Shown: in pieces, positions 29,476-38,316 of the stretch
Position numbering within the stretch: position 1 is the stretch's first letter
Layout: every line of letters starts with the position of its first letter
Notes under the pieces: generated by a model
Databases searched by the model: none
What the model was told of the DNA's origin: nothing
The model's input: the letters and a program-made list of their open reading frames with translations, nothing else
Program-made: the position numbers and the translations under genes
Source of the DNA: Massilia sp. YIM B02769
GTDB lineage: Bacteria; Pseudomonadota; Gammaproteobacteria; Burkholderiales; Burkholderiaceae_D
Direction: 5' to 3'
DNA: 64,000 bases
Assembly (NCBI RefSeq): GCF_030411995.1
Contig: NZ_JASNRC010000002.1
Location: 310,001-374,000, forward strand

Positions 29476-29964
29476 ATGACACCCAACGATGCGGAGATCG
29501 AGTATGCAGGATTCTGGCAGCGCTTCGGCGCCATGTTTCTCGACAGTCTGTTGATCTACATTCTCAGCCTGGTACTGCTGCTGGTTGTCTACGGCGGCAT
29601 TTACCTGGACGACCCGACGGCCTATTGGGGGCCCGCCAGCCTGCTGATCTCGTATGGGCTGCCGCCTTGCCTGATCCTGAGTTTCTGGATCAACAAATCG
29701 GCGACACCGGGGAAAATGGCCGTCGCCGCCACCATTGTCGATGCGCGGACAGGCGGCAGGCCCACCACGAAACAATTCGTGATCCGCTATCTCGCCTACG
29801 GGCTGTCCACCCTGCCCTGCTTCCTCGGCTACCTGTGGATCGTCTTCGACCGGCGCAAGCAGGGCTGGCACGACAAGCTTGCAGATACGGTGGTCGTGCG
29901 GCGCAAAGCAGGCACGACGGCGCAGGTGCAGTTCGAGAAGCCGCTGAGCGAACCGGCAGCCTGA
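29476..29964 (+). CDS. RDD family membrane protein (copy 1)
   Basis: 162 residues, start supported by GGAGGAAGCGAC. The RDD signature is RFGAMFLDS near residue 16, with two to three membrane segments: LLIYILSLVLLLVVYG, an ISYGLPPCLILSFWI segment, and the conserved ATPGKMAV plus VFDRRKQGWHDKLADTVVV at the end. Function unknown; some RDD proteins are linked to ion transport. It is followed by a second RDD gene with the same organisation, so the pair is a tandem duplication. Confidence 0.86.
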   Translation: MTPNDAEIEYAGFWQRFGAMFLDSLLIYILSLVLLLVVYGGIYLDDPTAYWGPASLLISYGLPPCLILSFWINKSATPGKMAVAATIVDARTGGRPTTKQFVIRYLAYGLSTLPCFLGYLWIVFDRRKQGWHDKLADTVVVRRKAGTTAQVQFEKPLSEPAA

Positions 29965-30072
29965 GCGCGCTGTGCCGGCGGCGGGACGCCATTGCCCCGT
30001 ATTGCGTCCTGCCGCGCCGGATGCTACCGTTGCTCCGCGCGGCCGCCCGGCCGCTTTTCCTGGAGCCGGACA

Positions 30073-30540
30073 GTGGTCGATGAAACGCAGTATGAATACG
30101 CAGGCTTCTGGATCCGCGTTGCCGCGGCCGTGATCGATTCCATCCTGGTCATGTTCATCACGATTCCCTTGTTGCTGGCCGTGTATGGCCGCGACTACTG
30201 GGTGAGCGAACGCTTCATCCAGGGTCCGGCGGACTTTGTCATTTCCTATGTCTTGCCGGCGATCGCGGTGATCGCGTTCTGGATCGCGCGCGGCGCAACG
30301 CCGGGCAAGATGCTGCTCTCGACCCAGGTGGTCGATGCCAGGACGGGCGCCACACCCACGGCCGGCCAGTCGATCGGACGTTACTTCGGCTATTACGTCT
30401 CGACCATTCCGCTCGGCCTGGGGCTGCTATGGGTGGCCATCGATCCGAAAAAGCAGGGCTGGCACGACAAGCTCGCGGGCACGGTCGTGATCCGGCGCAA
30501 ACAGACCACCCAGCCGGTGTCGTTCACGCGCCAGCCCTGA
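30073..30540 (+). CDS. RDD family membrane protein (copy 2)
   Basis: 155 residues from the GTG at 30073, preceded by GGAG eight bases upstream; the frame is open further upstream (29992) but that extension is not conserved with copy 1. Same design as copy 1: YEYAGFWIRVAAAVIDSILVMF, an ISYVLPAIAVIAFWI segment, ARGATPGKMLLSTQVVDARTGATPTAGQSIGRY and IDPKKQGWHDKLAGTVVIRRK at the end. The two share most of their conserved positions, including KQGWHDKLA, so they probably arose by local duplication and may form a heteromer. Confidence 0.84.
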   Translation: MVDETQYEYAGFWIRVAAAVIDSILVMFITIPLLLAVYGRDYWVSERFIQGPADFVISYVLPAIAVIAFWIARGATPGKMLLSTQVVDARTGATPTAGQSIGRYFGYYVSTIPLGLGLLWVAIDPKKQGWHDKLAGTVVIRRKQTTQPVSFTRQP

Positions 30541-30675
30541 ATGGCGGCGCACGCCGCCGACATCCGCGCCAGATCAGCACCGTCTTTTTCGCGCTGCCCA
30601 TAATGCGTGGCGGCGAGCCCTGCCGCGCCAGCGCGCCGGCCGCCCTTCCCTTTTCTACAAGGCACAAGGAGCACC

Positions 30676-31347
30676 ATGGGTATCAACGATTGGCCGGAAC
30701 AGGACCGGCCGCGCGAACGGCTGGCGCGCGAAGGCGCGGTGGCGCTGTCGAATGCCGAGCTGCTGGCGATTTTCCTGCGCGTGGGCGTGCGCGGACGCAG
30801 TGCGGTCGAACTCGGCCAGCACATGCTGGAACACTTCGGCTCCTTGCAGCGCCTGCTGCATGCCACGCCTCAGGAATTTTCCGAAGTAAATGGCCTGGGT
30901 ATGGCCAAGTACGCCCAGCTGCAGGCGGTGATGGAACTCTCGCGCCGGGCCATCGCCGAGCAATTCTTTCGCCAGGCCTTATGCTCGCCCGACGTGGTGA
31001 AGAACTATTTGCGCGGCAAGTTCGGGCTGCAAGCTTATGAATCCTTCGTCGTGCTGTTTGTCGACGTCAAGAACCGCCTCATCGATTCCCAAGAAATGTT
31101 TCGGGGAACCCTGACGCACACCAGCGTGTATCCGCGCGAAGTGGTCAAGGCGGCGCTGCGCCGGAATGCGGCCGGCGTGATGCTCGCGCATAACCACCCG
31201 TCCGGCGAGTGTACGCCCAGCGACGCCGACCTCAGCCTGACGCATTCCCTGGTGCAGGCGCTGGCCCTCATCGATGTGCGTGTACTCGACCATTTTGTGG
31301 TGGCCGGTACACAGGTGCATTCGTTTGCCGAGCACGGCCAGCTCTAG
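30676..31347 (+). CDS. radC: RadC family JAB-domain protein
   Basis: 223 residues from the ATG at 30676, with AAGGAG upstream. N-terminal helical domain with helix-hairpin-helix, then a JAB/MPN metalloprotease-like domain with the JAMM motif HNHPSGECTPSDAD and an upstream glutamate in TSVYPREVVKAAL. The historical repair role of RadC in E. coli was withdrawn; the family is widespread and of unsettled function. Here it lies next to the ribosomal protein genes rpmB-rpmG, the usual gene order in proteobacteria. Confidence 0.93.
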   Translation: MGINDWPEQDRPRERLAREGAVALSNAELLAIFLRVGVRGRSAVELGQHMLEHFGSLQRLLHATPQEFSEVNGLGMAKYAQLQAVMELSRRAIAEQFFRQALCSPDVVKNYLRGKFGLQAYESFVVLFVDVKNRLIDSQEMFRGTLTHTSVYPREVVKAALRRNAAGVMLAHNHPSGECTPSDADLSLTHSLVQALALIDVRVLDHFVVAGTQVHSFAEHGQL

Positions 31348-31448
31348 TGTTGTGTTCAGTTAACTGCGTGAAAACAAGGCGCTAGCCGCGTTTTTACAAT
31401 TGTTAAATCAGAGAAGTAGATCAAGACACCATTGTTTTTCGCAAGTGA

Positions 31449-31478
31449 TTGATTTGCCGTCGCTTTTCACGCTATACT
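31449..31478 (+). promoter_or_regulatory. Promoter of rpmB-rpmG
   Basis: TTGATT (31449-31454) and TATACT (31473-31478) are separated by 18 bases and lie about 45 bases upstream of the rpmB ATG, a good match to a sigma-70 promoter. AAGGAG follows in front of rpmB. Confidence 0.65.
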
Positions 31479-31521
31479 CTCGTTTTTCCGAATTCGGAAG
31501 TTTATTCTTAAGGAGTGCGCT

Positions 31522-31758
31522 ATGGCACGTGTCTGCCAAGTTACTGGCAAGGGAGTTATGGTTGGCAACAACGTCTCCCACGCAAACAACAAAACGAAAC
31601 GCCGTTTCCTGCCTAACCTGCAGAACCGTCGCATCTACGTCGAATCCGAAAACCGTTGGGTCTCGCTGCGTTTGTCGAACGCCGGCCTGCGCGTCATCGA
31701 CAAGCTGGGCATCGACGCCGTTCTGGCCGACATGCGCGCTCGTGGCGAAAAAGTCTAA
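31522..31758 (+). CDS. rpmB: 50S ribosomal protein L28
   Basis: 78 residues, the family length. [39 protein letters not shown] is the invariant L28 N-terminus. AAGGAG is nine bases upstream of the ATG. rpmG follows after 13 bases. Confidence 0.98.
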   Translation: MARVCQVTGKGVMVGNNVSHANNKTKRRFLPNLQNRRIYVESENRWVSLRLSNAGLRVIDKLGIDAVLADMRARGEKV

Positions 31759-31771
31759 TTAGGGAGCTATC

Positions 31772-31939
31772 ATGGCAAAAACTGGCCGCGACAAAATCAA
31801 GCTGGAATCGACCGCAGGTACCGGTCACTTCTACACCACCACCAAAAACAAGCGCACGATGCCGGCGAAGATGGAAATCATCAAGTTCGACCCGAAAGCA
31901 CGTAAGCACGTTCCTTACAAAGAAACCAAGATCAAGTAA
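31772..31939 (+). CDS. rpmG: 50S ribosomal protein L33
   Basis: 55 residues, beginning [28 protein letters not shown] and ending [11 protein letters not shown]. It lacks the two CxxC pairs of the zinc-binding (C+) L33 form, so it is the zinc-free (C-) version common in proteobacteria. It is in the same operon as rpmB with GGGAG upstream, and is followed by a strong terminator. Confidence 0.97.
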   Translation: MAKTGRDKIKLESTAGTGHFYTTTKNKRTMPAKMEIIKFDPKARKHVPYKETKIK

Positions 31940-31958
31940 TCGATCCGGTTTCGGTAGT

Positions 31959-31993
31959 AAAAAGCCGCCCACGCAAGTGTGCGGCTTTTTTTA
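31959..31993 (+). terminator. rpmB-rpmG terminator
   Basis: AAAAAGCCGC (31959-31968) pairs with GCGGCTTTTT (31981-31990) across a 12-base loop, continuing as TTTA. Typical rho-independent terminator 20 bases after the rpmG stop. Confidence 0.92.
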
Positions 31994-32029
31994 TTGGTAT
32001 CGCCCCGTCAGGAATACGCTGGGCAGGGG

Positions 32030-32058
32030 CGAAAAAAGAGCGGGCCATGCCCGCTCTT
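32030..32058 (-). terminator. Terminator of the PEP-CTERM gene
   Basis: AAGAGCGGGC (32036-32045) and GCCCGCTCTT (32049-32058) form a perfect 10-bp stem with a 3-base loop. Read on the minus strand it is followed by TTTTCGCC, right for ending the gene that stops at 32080; the plus-strand side (CTCTTTT) could also stop transcription from rpmG. Confidence 0.85.
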
Positions 32059-32079
32059 CTCTTTTAAAGCTGCAGCAGC

Positions 32080-32946
32080 TCAGGCCTTGTTGGCGCGCTT
32101 GCGTGCCACGACGCCGGCGCCCAGCATGGCGATGCCGAACAGGGCCAGCGAGCCTGGCTCAGGCACTTCTGCCGCCAGCTTGAACTGGCCGTTGTTCGAC
32201 AGCAGGAAGTATTCGCCCGGCTTGTTGGCATAGGTGCCCTTGCCGCAGCCATTGCCCTTGAAGCCAGCGAATTCGCAGACCAGCTCAGGAACCAGGTTCT
32301 TGGCCGGCTTGGCGACGTTGTTGGCGTTGGTAAAGGCGAAGGACAGCAGCGATTCGGTGGACAGGTCCTTGCCTTTGCCATCGAAGAAGTAACCGGCTTT
32401 CAGGGCGCCCACGTCGGCCGATGCAATCACGCTGACCTGGCCGTTCGAGATTGGCAGGCCGCTGGCATCCACGATGCCGCCACCGCCGGCCAGCACATTG
32501 AACTTGGCAATCTCGGTTCCCTGGTTGGCGCCATAGATGCCGGTGGTCGAACCGTATTGGTTGACCGCGTTCTGGTAGATGCTGATGGTGCCGCCGGTGA
32601 AGGTGAAGGCGCCATTGAAGCTGCCGGTACCCGTGGCCTGGAAGACGGCGCTGATGTTGCCGCCAGCGAAGGTCAGCGGGAGCAGTTGGCCATTGCTGTC
32701 GGCCTGCACGATGTTGAAGACAGCGTGCTCGACAAACGAGAACGAAGTGGTGCTGGTCGGGGTCAACTGGATGAAGGCATTGCCGTTGACGTCGAGGTAT
32801 TCGTTGATCACCTGGCCATTGGCAAAACCGCCGCCAGTCGGGTTGAAGACCCAGTCGTTCATGACTGCGCCGTTCACGGCGGCGTGGGCGTTGGCAAACG
32901 AGAAGGCCAGGGCAGCGGCGCAGGTCAGTTTCTTCAGGAATTTCAT
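32080..32946 (-). CDS. Exported protein with PEP-CTERM anchor
   Basis: 288 residues. An N-terminal signal peptide (MKFLKKLTCAAALAFSFANAHA) leads into a roughly 240-residue beta-rich, Gly/Asn/Thr-rich body containing FANGQVINEYLDVNGNAFIQLTPTSTTSFSFVEHAVF. The C-terminus is a PEP-CTERM signal: VPEPGSLALFGIAMLGAGVVARKR, i.e. the PEP motif, a hydrophobic segment and a basic tail. Such proteins are sorted by exosortase (EpsH/XrtA type) and often linked to exopolysaccharide, floc or biofilm formation. The body resembles proteins annotated as flocculation-associated PepA, but that assignment is from memory and uncertain. No exosortase gene is in the window. Confidence 0.85.
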   Translation of the reverse strand: MKFLKKLTCAAALAFSFANAHAAVNGAVMNDWVFNPTGGGFANGQVINEYLDVNGNAFIQLTPTSTTSFSFVEHAVFNIVQADSNGQLLPLTFAGGNISAVFQATGTGSFNGAFTFTGGTISIYQNAVNQYGSTTGIYGANQGTEIAKFNVLAGGGGIVDASGLPISNGQVSVIASADVGALKAGYFFDGKGKDLSTESLLSFAFTNANNVAKPAKNLVPELVCEFAGFKGNGCGKGTYANKPGEYFLLSNNGQFKLAAEVPEPGSLALFGIAMLGAGVVARKRANKA

Positions 32947-33137
32947 AATCTGCTCTTTATCGAAGGAAATCGGTTTTGCGGATACGAAATTGAAAGCAAT
33001 TCCTGTGCCATAAATCTATTTACCATTGGAATCAATTACTTGCGGGAATCTCCAATATCTCAAGCGCAAGCTCTGTAAAGAAACTCGACAGTATCCATGC
33101 AGGCCGCATACGAAGCCGGGCCTGCCTCACAAACAAC

Positions 33138-33159
33138 AACGGCTCCCGCAGGAGCCGTT
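33138..33159 (-). terminator. Terminator of the desaturase gene
   Basis: AACGGCTCC and GGAGCCGTT (33138-33146 and 33151-33159) form a 9-bp stem with a 4-base loop; the minus strand continues GTTGTTTG. It lies about 20 bases after the desaturase stop codon. Confidence 0.7.
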
Positions 33160-33180
33160 ATCGTTTAACGCCGGAAGCGC

Positions 33181-34389
33181 TTATGCGTAGCTACGCAGGC
33201 GCAGCGAGAAATCCTGCAGCGACTTGATGCCGGAGGCTTCGGCACGCGCGCACCAGTCCTGCAACTGCTGCAGCAGCTGGTCGCGGGTCGAGTGCGAACG
33301 TTCCCAGATGGCGCCGAGTTCCACGCGCATCTGGTGCATGGTTTCCAGGGCCTTGCTGTGCTTGAACAGTTCGATCAGCTGGGCCTTTTGCGACACTTCC
33401 AGCTTGCCCGGCTCGCGCTGCAGCAGCTTGCGCGAGGACTTCAGGAAGCGCGCTTCCAGTTCGGCCTTGTGCTTCAGGTGCTCGAATTCCTCGCGGAAGG
33501 CGTGCTTGACCGACTTGGCATATTTCGCCATCACGTCGTAGCGGTTGGTAATCACCGATTGCAGGGTTTCCAGGTCGGCGACAACCTTGTCCTTGGCCAG
33601 CTTCGGCTTCGGCGCGACTTTCTTCACCTTGGCCAGGCCAAGCATTTCCATGGCGCGAATATAAGCCCAGCCGAGGTCGACTTCATACCACTTGCTCGAC
33701 AGCTTGGCCGAGGTGGCATAGGTGTGGTGGTTGTTGTGCAGTTCCTCGCCGCCGATCAGGATGCCCCAAGGGAAGATGTTGGTGGCCGCATCGTTGCAAT
33801 CGTAGTTGCGGTAGCCCCACCAGTGGCCCAGGCCATTGATGATGCCGGCCGCGGTGATCGGAATCCACAGCATCTGGATGGCCCAGATGCTGATGCCGAT
33901 CACGCCGAACAGCACAAAATTGATGACCAGCAGCGCCGAGACGCCGGCCCAGCTGTACGGGGTGTACACGTTGCGCTCGATCCAGTCGTCGGGCGTGCCG
34001 TGGCCGTATTTTTCCAGCGTTTCCTTGTTCTTGCTTTCAGCGCGGTACAGCTCGGCGCCTTCCAGCAGCACTTTCTTGATGCCGCGGGTTTGCGGGCTGT
34101 GCGGGTCTTCCTCGGTATCGCACTTGGCGTGGTGCTTGCGGTGGATCGCCGCCCATTCCTTGGTCACCTGGCCGGTGGTCATCCACAGCCAGAAGCGGAA
34201 GAAGTGGCTCGGGATCGCATGCAGTTCCAGTGCGCGGTGGGCCTGGTGGCGGTGCAGGTAGATGGTGACACCGGCGATGGTGATATGGGTCACCACCAGC
34301 GTGTAGATCACGACTTCCCAGGCGCTCAGGCCGATGAGACCGGTGGTCATGAATTCCAGCACCGAATGCAGGATAGTACTAAAGGTCAT
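33181..34389 (-). CDS. Acyl-CoA/fatty acid desaturase (delta-9 type)
   Basis: 402 residues, inner-membrane di-iron enzyme that introduces a double bond into acyl chains to adjust membrane fluidity. The three histidine boxes are HRHQAHRALELH, HRKHHAKCDTEEDPHSP, and LHNNHHTYATSAK; together with a further His in NGLGHWWGYRN they supply the metal ligands. Hydrophobic segments occur near the N-terminus and around residues 145-185. A C-terminal extension of about 130 residues, charged and helical, follows the last box; this is longer than the core enzyme. GGAGCAGTA precedes the ATG. Confidence 0.92.
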   Translation of the reverse strand: MTFSTILHSVLEFMTTGLIGLSAWEVVIYTLVVTHITIAGVTIYLHRHQAHRALELHAIPSHFFRFWLWMTTGQVTKEWAAIHRKHHAKCDTEEDPHSPQTRGIKKVLLEGAELYRAESKNKETLEKYGHGTPDDWIERNVYTPYSWAGVSALLVINFVLFGVIGISIWAIQMLWIPITAAGIINGLGHWWGYRNYDCNDAATNIFPWGILIGGEELHNNHHTYATSAKLSSKWYEVDLGWAYIRAMEMLGLAKVKKVAPKPKLAKDKVVADLETLQSVITNRYDVMAKYAKSVKHAFREEFEHLKHKAELEARFLKSSRKLLQREPGKLEVSQKAQLIELFKHSKALETMHQMRVELGAIWERSHSTRDQLLQQLQDWCARAEASGIKSLQDFSLRLRSYA

Positions 34390-34577
34390 TACTGCTCCAA
34401 GTTAAGGTCAGACTGTGCTGCGCGCCGATCTTTCTGTGAGGCAGTCGCGCGAGGCAGCGCGAACGCGCCGGCCAAACAACCCCGCATTCTACGCACTTTC
34501 TCATGACGCACGGCACGGACAGCGCATATAAATGCGCTTCGTTGGCTATCGTGCGCCATTCCGTTAGCGGATATGCA

Positions 34578-35861
34578 TCAAGTGGATGGCGGAAGCTGGG
34601 GCGGCAGGCCCAGGCGGATGGCGCCGGCATGCACCAGCGCATAGATATTCCGGTTCACGGCCGAGATCACGCCCCCGCTGCCCTTCTCCGGATCGACGAT
34701 CGAAAAGCCCAGCTCGAGCTCGTAGCCATGCGGCCCGAAGGCGTTCAGCTGCACCGATGGCGCCGGCTCGGCCACCACGCGCTCGACTTCGTCAGCCTGG
34801 CGCGCCAGCAGCGTCATCACTTCGTTCAGGTCGCTGTCGTAGGCCACCGTGATCTTGGTGTTCAGGCGCACCGCCTTGTTGGTGCCGGACTGGTTCATCA
34901 CGACGCCGGTGATCAGCATCTCGTTCGGCAGCAGGGTTTGCGTACCGTCGAGCGCCTGCAGCACCGTATAGCGGGTGTTGATGCGCGCCACACGGCCGGC
35001 ATACTTGTCGACCGTGATCGGGTCGCCGATCGACAAGCTGCGCTCGAACAGGATGATGAAGCCAGACACATAGTTACTGGCAATACGCTGCATGCCGAGA
35101 CCAAGGCCGACGCCGAGCGCGCCGCCGAACACCGACAAGACCGTCAGGTCGAGCCCGACCAGCCCAAGGCTGACCAGCACCGACACCAGGATCAGCACCG
35201 CGCGGCCCATGCGCGCCAGCACCACGCGCAGCGAGCTGTGCATGCCTTCGAGGCGCATCAGGCGTTCTTCCAGCGCGGCGCCGGCCCACAGGGCCAGCAT
35301 CATCAGGACCACGACCGAGATGACGGCTTGCAGGATGTCGAGCAGGGGAACCGGCTTGCGGGTGCCAAGCGGCACCGTATGCGTTTCCAGGAAGCGGATG
35401 ATGTCAGGCCATTGCCCGGTGAGATAGAGCGCGACGCCCACCCAGACCACCAGCGCCAGTATCTTCTCGAAGGTCTGCAGTGCCGTTCCAAGCGGGCCAC
35501 GCCGTGCAAACACGCGTCGCAGCAGGAAGAATGCGATGCGGATCAACGCCATCGACGCGAACAGGGGCAAGGCCACGGCCAGCAGGTGCACGTTCTGGTA
35601 GCGGGCCAGGATGATCTTGGCCAGCCACACGCCGGCGGCGATCAGGAGCGGCGCCAGCACACGGCCGAAGCCTTCGACGCCGAGGCGGCGGATCGCCCCG
35701 GCGTTGTCGTCCTCGTGCAGCCAGCTGCGCCGGATCAGGCGCGCCAGCAGCAGGCCGGCCAGCACCGCGGCGACGATGGCCAGCGCCTGCCACAGGATGC
35801 GCGGGTTACTGATGTCCTCGAGCAGGTCCTGCAACAGGTCGGTCAGCGGCATCGTTTGCAC
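34578..35861 (-). CDS. Mechanosensitive ion channel, MscS family
   Basis: 427 residues starting at GTG (35861), whose ribosome site GGAG lies inside the end of the upstream methyltransferase gene. Four to five hydrophobic segments lead into the MscS pore helix, seen as TVLSVFGGALGVGLGLGMQRIASNYVSGFIILFERSLSIGD, followed by the beta domain ITVDKYAGRVARINTRYTVLQALDGTQTLLPNEMLI. It should open on membrane tension to relieve hypoosmotic stress. The coding regions are 8 bases apart, so it is in one operon with the rsmB-type gene. Confidence 0.92.
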   Translation of the reverse strand: MQTMPLTDLLQDLLEDISNPRILWQALAIVAAVLAGLLLARLIRRSWLHEDDNAGAIRRLGVEGFGRVLAPLLIAAGVWLAKIILARYQNVHLLAVALPLFASMALIRIAFFLLRRVFARRGPLGTALQTFEKILALVVWVGVALYLTGQWPDIIRFLETHTVPLGTRKPVPLLDILQAVISVVVLMMLALWAGAALEERLMRLEGMHSSLRVVLARMGRAVLILVSVLVSLGLVGLDLTVLSVFGGALGVGLGLGMQRIASNYVSGFIILFERSLSIGDPITVDKYAGRVARINTRYTVLQALDGTQTLLPNEMLITGVVMNQSGTNKAVRLNTKITVAYDSDLNEVMTLLARQADEVERVVAEPAPSVQLNAFGPHGYELELGFSIVDPEKGSGGVISAVNRNIYALVHAGAIRLGLPPQLPPST

Positions 35862-35869
35862 GTTGTGAT

Positions 35870-37174
35870 TTACTCCGCCTCGGCTTCAGGCGCGGCGGCC
35901 TTTGGCGCTTTCGCCGCCATCGGCTTACGCTCGAGCACGGCGGCGAAGAAGCCGTCGGTCTGGTGCTTGTGCGGCAGGAGCTTCAGGTAGTCGCCCATTT
36001 CCAGGTCGATTTTTTGCTCGGCCAGGACCTTGTTCATCGGCACCAGCTCGAAGTCCGGGTGCGAAGCCAGGAATTGCTCGACGATGACATCGTTCTCTTC
36101 GTTCAGCAGCGAGCAGGTGGCGTACACCAGGCGGCCGCCGCCCTTCAGCAGGCGCGCGGCGCCGTCCAGGATCGAAGCCTGCTTTTCCTGCATCTCGGCG
36201 ACGGCGCCTTCCGGCTGGCGCCATTTCACGTCCGGGTTGCGGCGCAGGGTGCCCAGGCCCGAGCACGGCGCATCGACCAGCACGCGGTCGATCTTGCCGG
36301 CCAGGCGCTTGATCTTGGCGTCGCGCTCGTGTGCGATCAGCACCGGGTGCACGTTCGACAGACCGCTGCGCGCCAGGCGCGGCTTCAGCTTCGACAGGCG
36401 CTTTTCCGACACGTCGAAGGCGTACAGGCGGCCGGTGTTGCGCATGGTCGCGCCCAGGGCCAGGGTCTTGCCGCCGGCGCCGGCGCAGAAGTCGACCACC
36501 ATCTCGCCGCGGCGTGCGGCCAGGATCTGGGCCAGCACCTGGCTGCCCTCGTCCTGCACTTCGATCGCGCCTTCCTTGAACAGCGGCAGGCCTTGCAGGT
36601 TCGGCTTTTTCTTGACGCGCAGGCCGAGCGGCGAATACGGGGTCGGTTCGGCCACGATCGGCGCCTCTGCCAGCTTGGCGATCACCTCGTCGCGATTGGC
36701 CTTGATGGCGTTCACGCGCAGGTCGAGCGGCGCCGGGGTGTTCAACACGGCGGCCAGCTCCTGGGCTTCGCCTTCGCCGAACTGGGCCACCAGCTTGTCG
36801 TACAGCCACTGCGGCATGTTGGCGCGCGCCAGCGGCGGCAGCAGAGCGCGGTCGATTTCCTTGATGCGGTTCAGGAAGGCGGTTTCGTCTTCCGTCAGGC
36901 CGCCGAGGGCATCGATGCCGACGGTTTCCGACAGGCCCAGCAGGGCCAGGCGGCGCATCGACGGCGTGCCGCCGGTGCCGCCGAAATCGGTGAAGAAGGT
37001 CTTGTTGCGCAGCACGGCGTACACCGCTTCGGCAACCACGCCGCGTTCGCGCGGTCCAAGGCGTTGGTGGTCCTTGAAGTAGCGCGACAGGGTGACGTCG
37101 GCCGGGGCCGTAAAGCGCAAGATCTCGCGCAGCACCTCTTCGGTGTTGCCGAGAATTGCTGGTGGCAATCTCAT
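35870..37174 (-). CDS. RsmB/NOP family RNA cytosine methyltransferase
   Basis: 434 residues. A NusB-like or RsmB-type helical N-terminus (residues 1-150) is followed by the SAM-dependent methyltransferase domain with motif I VVDFCAGAGGKTLALGATMRN, the conserved DAPCSGLGTLRRNPDVKWR carrying one catalytic cysteine, and LVYATCSLLNEEND carrying the second. These two cysteines are diagnostic of m5C methyltransferases. It may be RsmB (16S C967), but relatives with the same layout occur and the symbol is left open. purN ends 30 bases upstream. Confidence 0.88.
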   Translation of the reverse strand: MRLPPAILGNTEEVLREILRFTAPADVTLSRYFKDHQRLGPRERGVVAEAVYAVLRNKTFFTDFGGTGGTPSMRRLALLGLSETVGIDALGGLTEDETAFLNRIKEIDRALLPPLARANMPQWLYDKLVAQFGEGEAQELAAVLNTPAPLDLRVNAIKANRDEVIAKLAEAPIVAEPTPYSPLGLRVKKKPNLQGLPLFKEGAIEVQDEGSQVLAQILAARRGEMVVDFCAGAGGKTLALGATMRNTGRLYAFDVSEKRLSKLKPRLARSGLSNVHPVLIAHERDAKIKRLAGKIDRVLVDAPCSGLGTLRRNPDVKWRQPEGAVAEMQEKQASILDGAARLLKGGGRLVYATCSLLNEENDVIVEQFLASHPDFELVPMNKVLAEQKIDLEMGDYLKLLPHKHQTDGFFAAVLERKPMAAKAPKAAAPEAEAE

Positions 37175-37204
37175 GAAATTCCTTGAATCAGATACGTATA
37201 AAAA

Positions 37205-37816
37205 TCAGGCGGGCTGTGCGATGCGCACGTCGCCTTGTTCGATGCTCAGCCTGTCTTCGACGAACAGGCGAACGGCGTAGGGATACAGCTTGTGTTCTTC
37301 CAGCAGCACGCGGGCCGCCAGGGTGGCTTCGGTATCGCCGGGCAGCACCGGCACCCGCGCCTGGGCCACCATCGGGCCATGGTCCAGCTCGGCCGTGACG
37401 AAATGCACGGTCGCGCCGTGCTCGCCCTCGCCGGCTTCCAGGCACTTGCGGTGCGTATCGAGCCCGGGATGGGCCGGCAGCAACGACGGGTGGATGTTCA
37501 GCATGCGCCCTTCGTAATGCGCCACGAAAGGCGCCGTCAGGATGCGCATGAAGCCGGCCAGCACGACCAGGTCGGGCGCGAAGCGGTCGATTTCGCGCTG
37601 CAGGGCGGCGTCGAAACTGGCACGGTCCGGAAATTCCTTGCTTGGCACTACCGCGGTTGCGATGCCGTGCGCCTGGGCAAACGCCAGACCGGCCGCGTCA
37701 GGCTTGTTGCTGATGACTGCCGCCACCCGTGCCGGCCACCCTTCCGACCGGGCCGCCCGCACGACCGCTTCCATGTTGCTGCCGCGGCCGGAGATGAGGA
37801 TGACGATGTTTTTCAT
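37205..37816 (-). CDS. purN: Phosphoribosylglycinamide formyltransferase
   Basis: 203 residues from the ATG ending at 37816. Third step of purine synthesis: transfers a formyl group from 10-formyl-tetrahydrofolate to GAR. Motifs: NIVILISGRGSNMEAV at the N-terminus, DLVVLAGFMRILTAPFV, and the catalytic NIHPSLLPAHPGLDTHRKCLEAGEGEHGATVHFV containing the Asn-His pair, then the conserved Asp. The longer open frame is an artefact. Confidence 0.96.
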   Translation of the reverse strand: MKNIVILISGRGSNMEAVVRAARSEGWPARVAAVISNKPDAAGLAFAQAHGIATAVVPSKEFPDRASFDAALQREIDRFAPDLVVLAGFMRILTAPFVAHYEGRMLNIHPSLLPAHPGLDTHRKCLEAGEGEHGATVHFVTAELDHGPMVAQARVPVLPGDTEATLAARVLLEEHKLYPYAVRLFVEDRLSIEQGDVRIAQPA

Positions 37817-37899
37817 AGCGCGCATTGTACCGTATGCGCGTGGCACAACTGTGGTATGGAAAAGCCGAAATTGGCCGCATCCGGACCACCAAGCGGCGA

Positions 37900-38316
37900 T
37901 TACAGGCCAGTTGCGTCGATCTCGAAGGAATAGAATACGCGGAAAGGGACACGCTTTTCGGCCCAGAATTCGGCCGCGTCGCGGAACACATCGAGCAGGG
38001 TCTCGCGGGCTTCCTTGTCGAACTTCTGCGTGTTGGGCAATTGCTCCAGTACGACGAGAAAGCCCGGCTGGGGGCCGGCGCCGTGGATCGTCTCGGTCAG
38101 CGTGGTACGCAAGGCGTCGAAATTCTTGCTGGAAGGCTTGGGGAAATGGAAGTGCTCGCCGATGCGGGCGCACACCTGCTGCTTGGTCAACGTGTTGGCG
38201 CAGTGCGCATACAGGAAATGGTGGCCCATGCGCGCCGCCTCCGCCTGCAGTTCCGGCACCCGATAGGCCCGAATGGACTGCACAAGATTGGACGGCACTC
38301 TCATCAACAAACTCAT
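37900..38316 (-). CDS. Barstar family protein (RNase inhibitor type)
   Basis: 138 residues. The barstar fold is recognisable from an N-terminal helix-rich lead, then MGHHFLYAHCANTLTKQQVCARIGEHFHFPKPSSKNFDALRTTLTET in which the KNFDAL segment matches the barnase-binding region of the family. FRDAAEFWAEKRVPFRVFYSFE ends it. The family inhibits barnase-like ribonucleases, intracellularly. No barnase-like toxin gene is next to it; purN lies 83 bases downstream. It may be an orphan immunity gene or act on an endogenous RNase. GAGGGAAAA precedes the ATG. Confidence 0.8.
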   Translation of the reverse strand: MSLLMRVPSNLVQSIRAYRVPELQAEAARMGHHFLYAHCANTLTKQQVCARIGEHFHFPKPSSKNFDALRTTLTETIHGAGPQPGFLVVLEQLPNTQKFDKEARETLLDVFRDAAEFWAEKRVPFRVFYSFEIDATGL

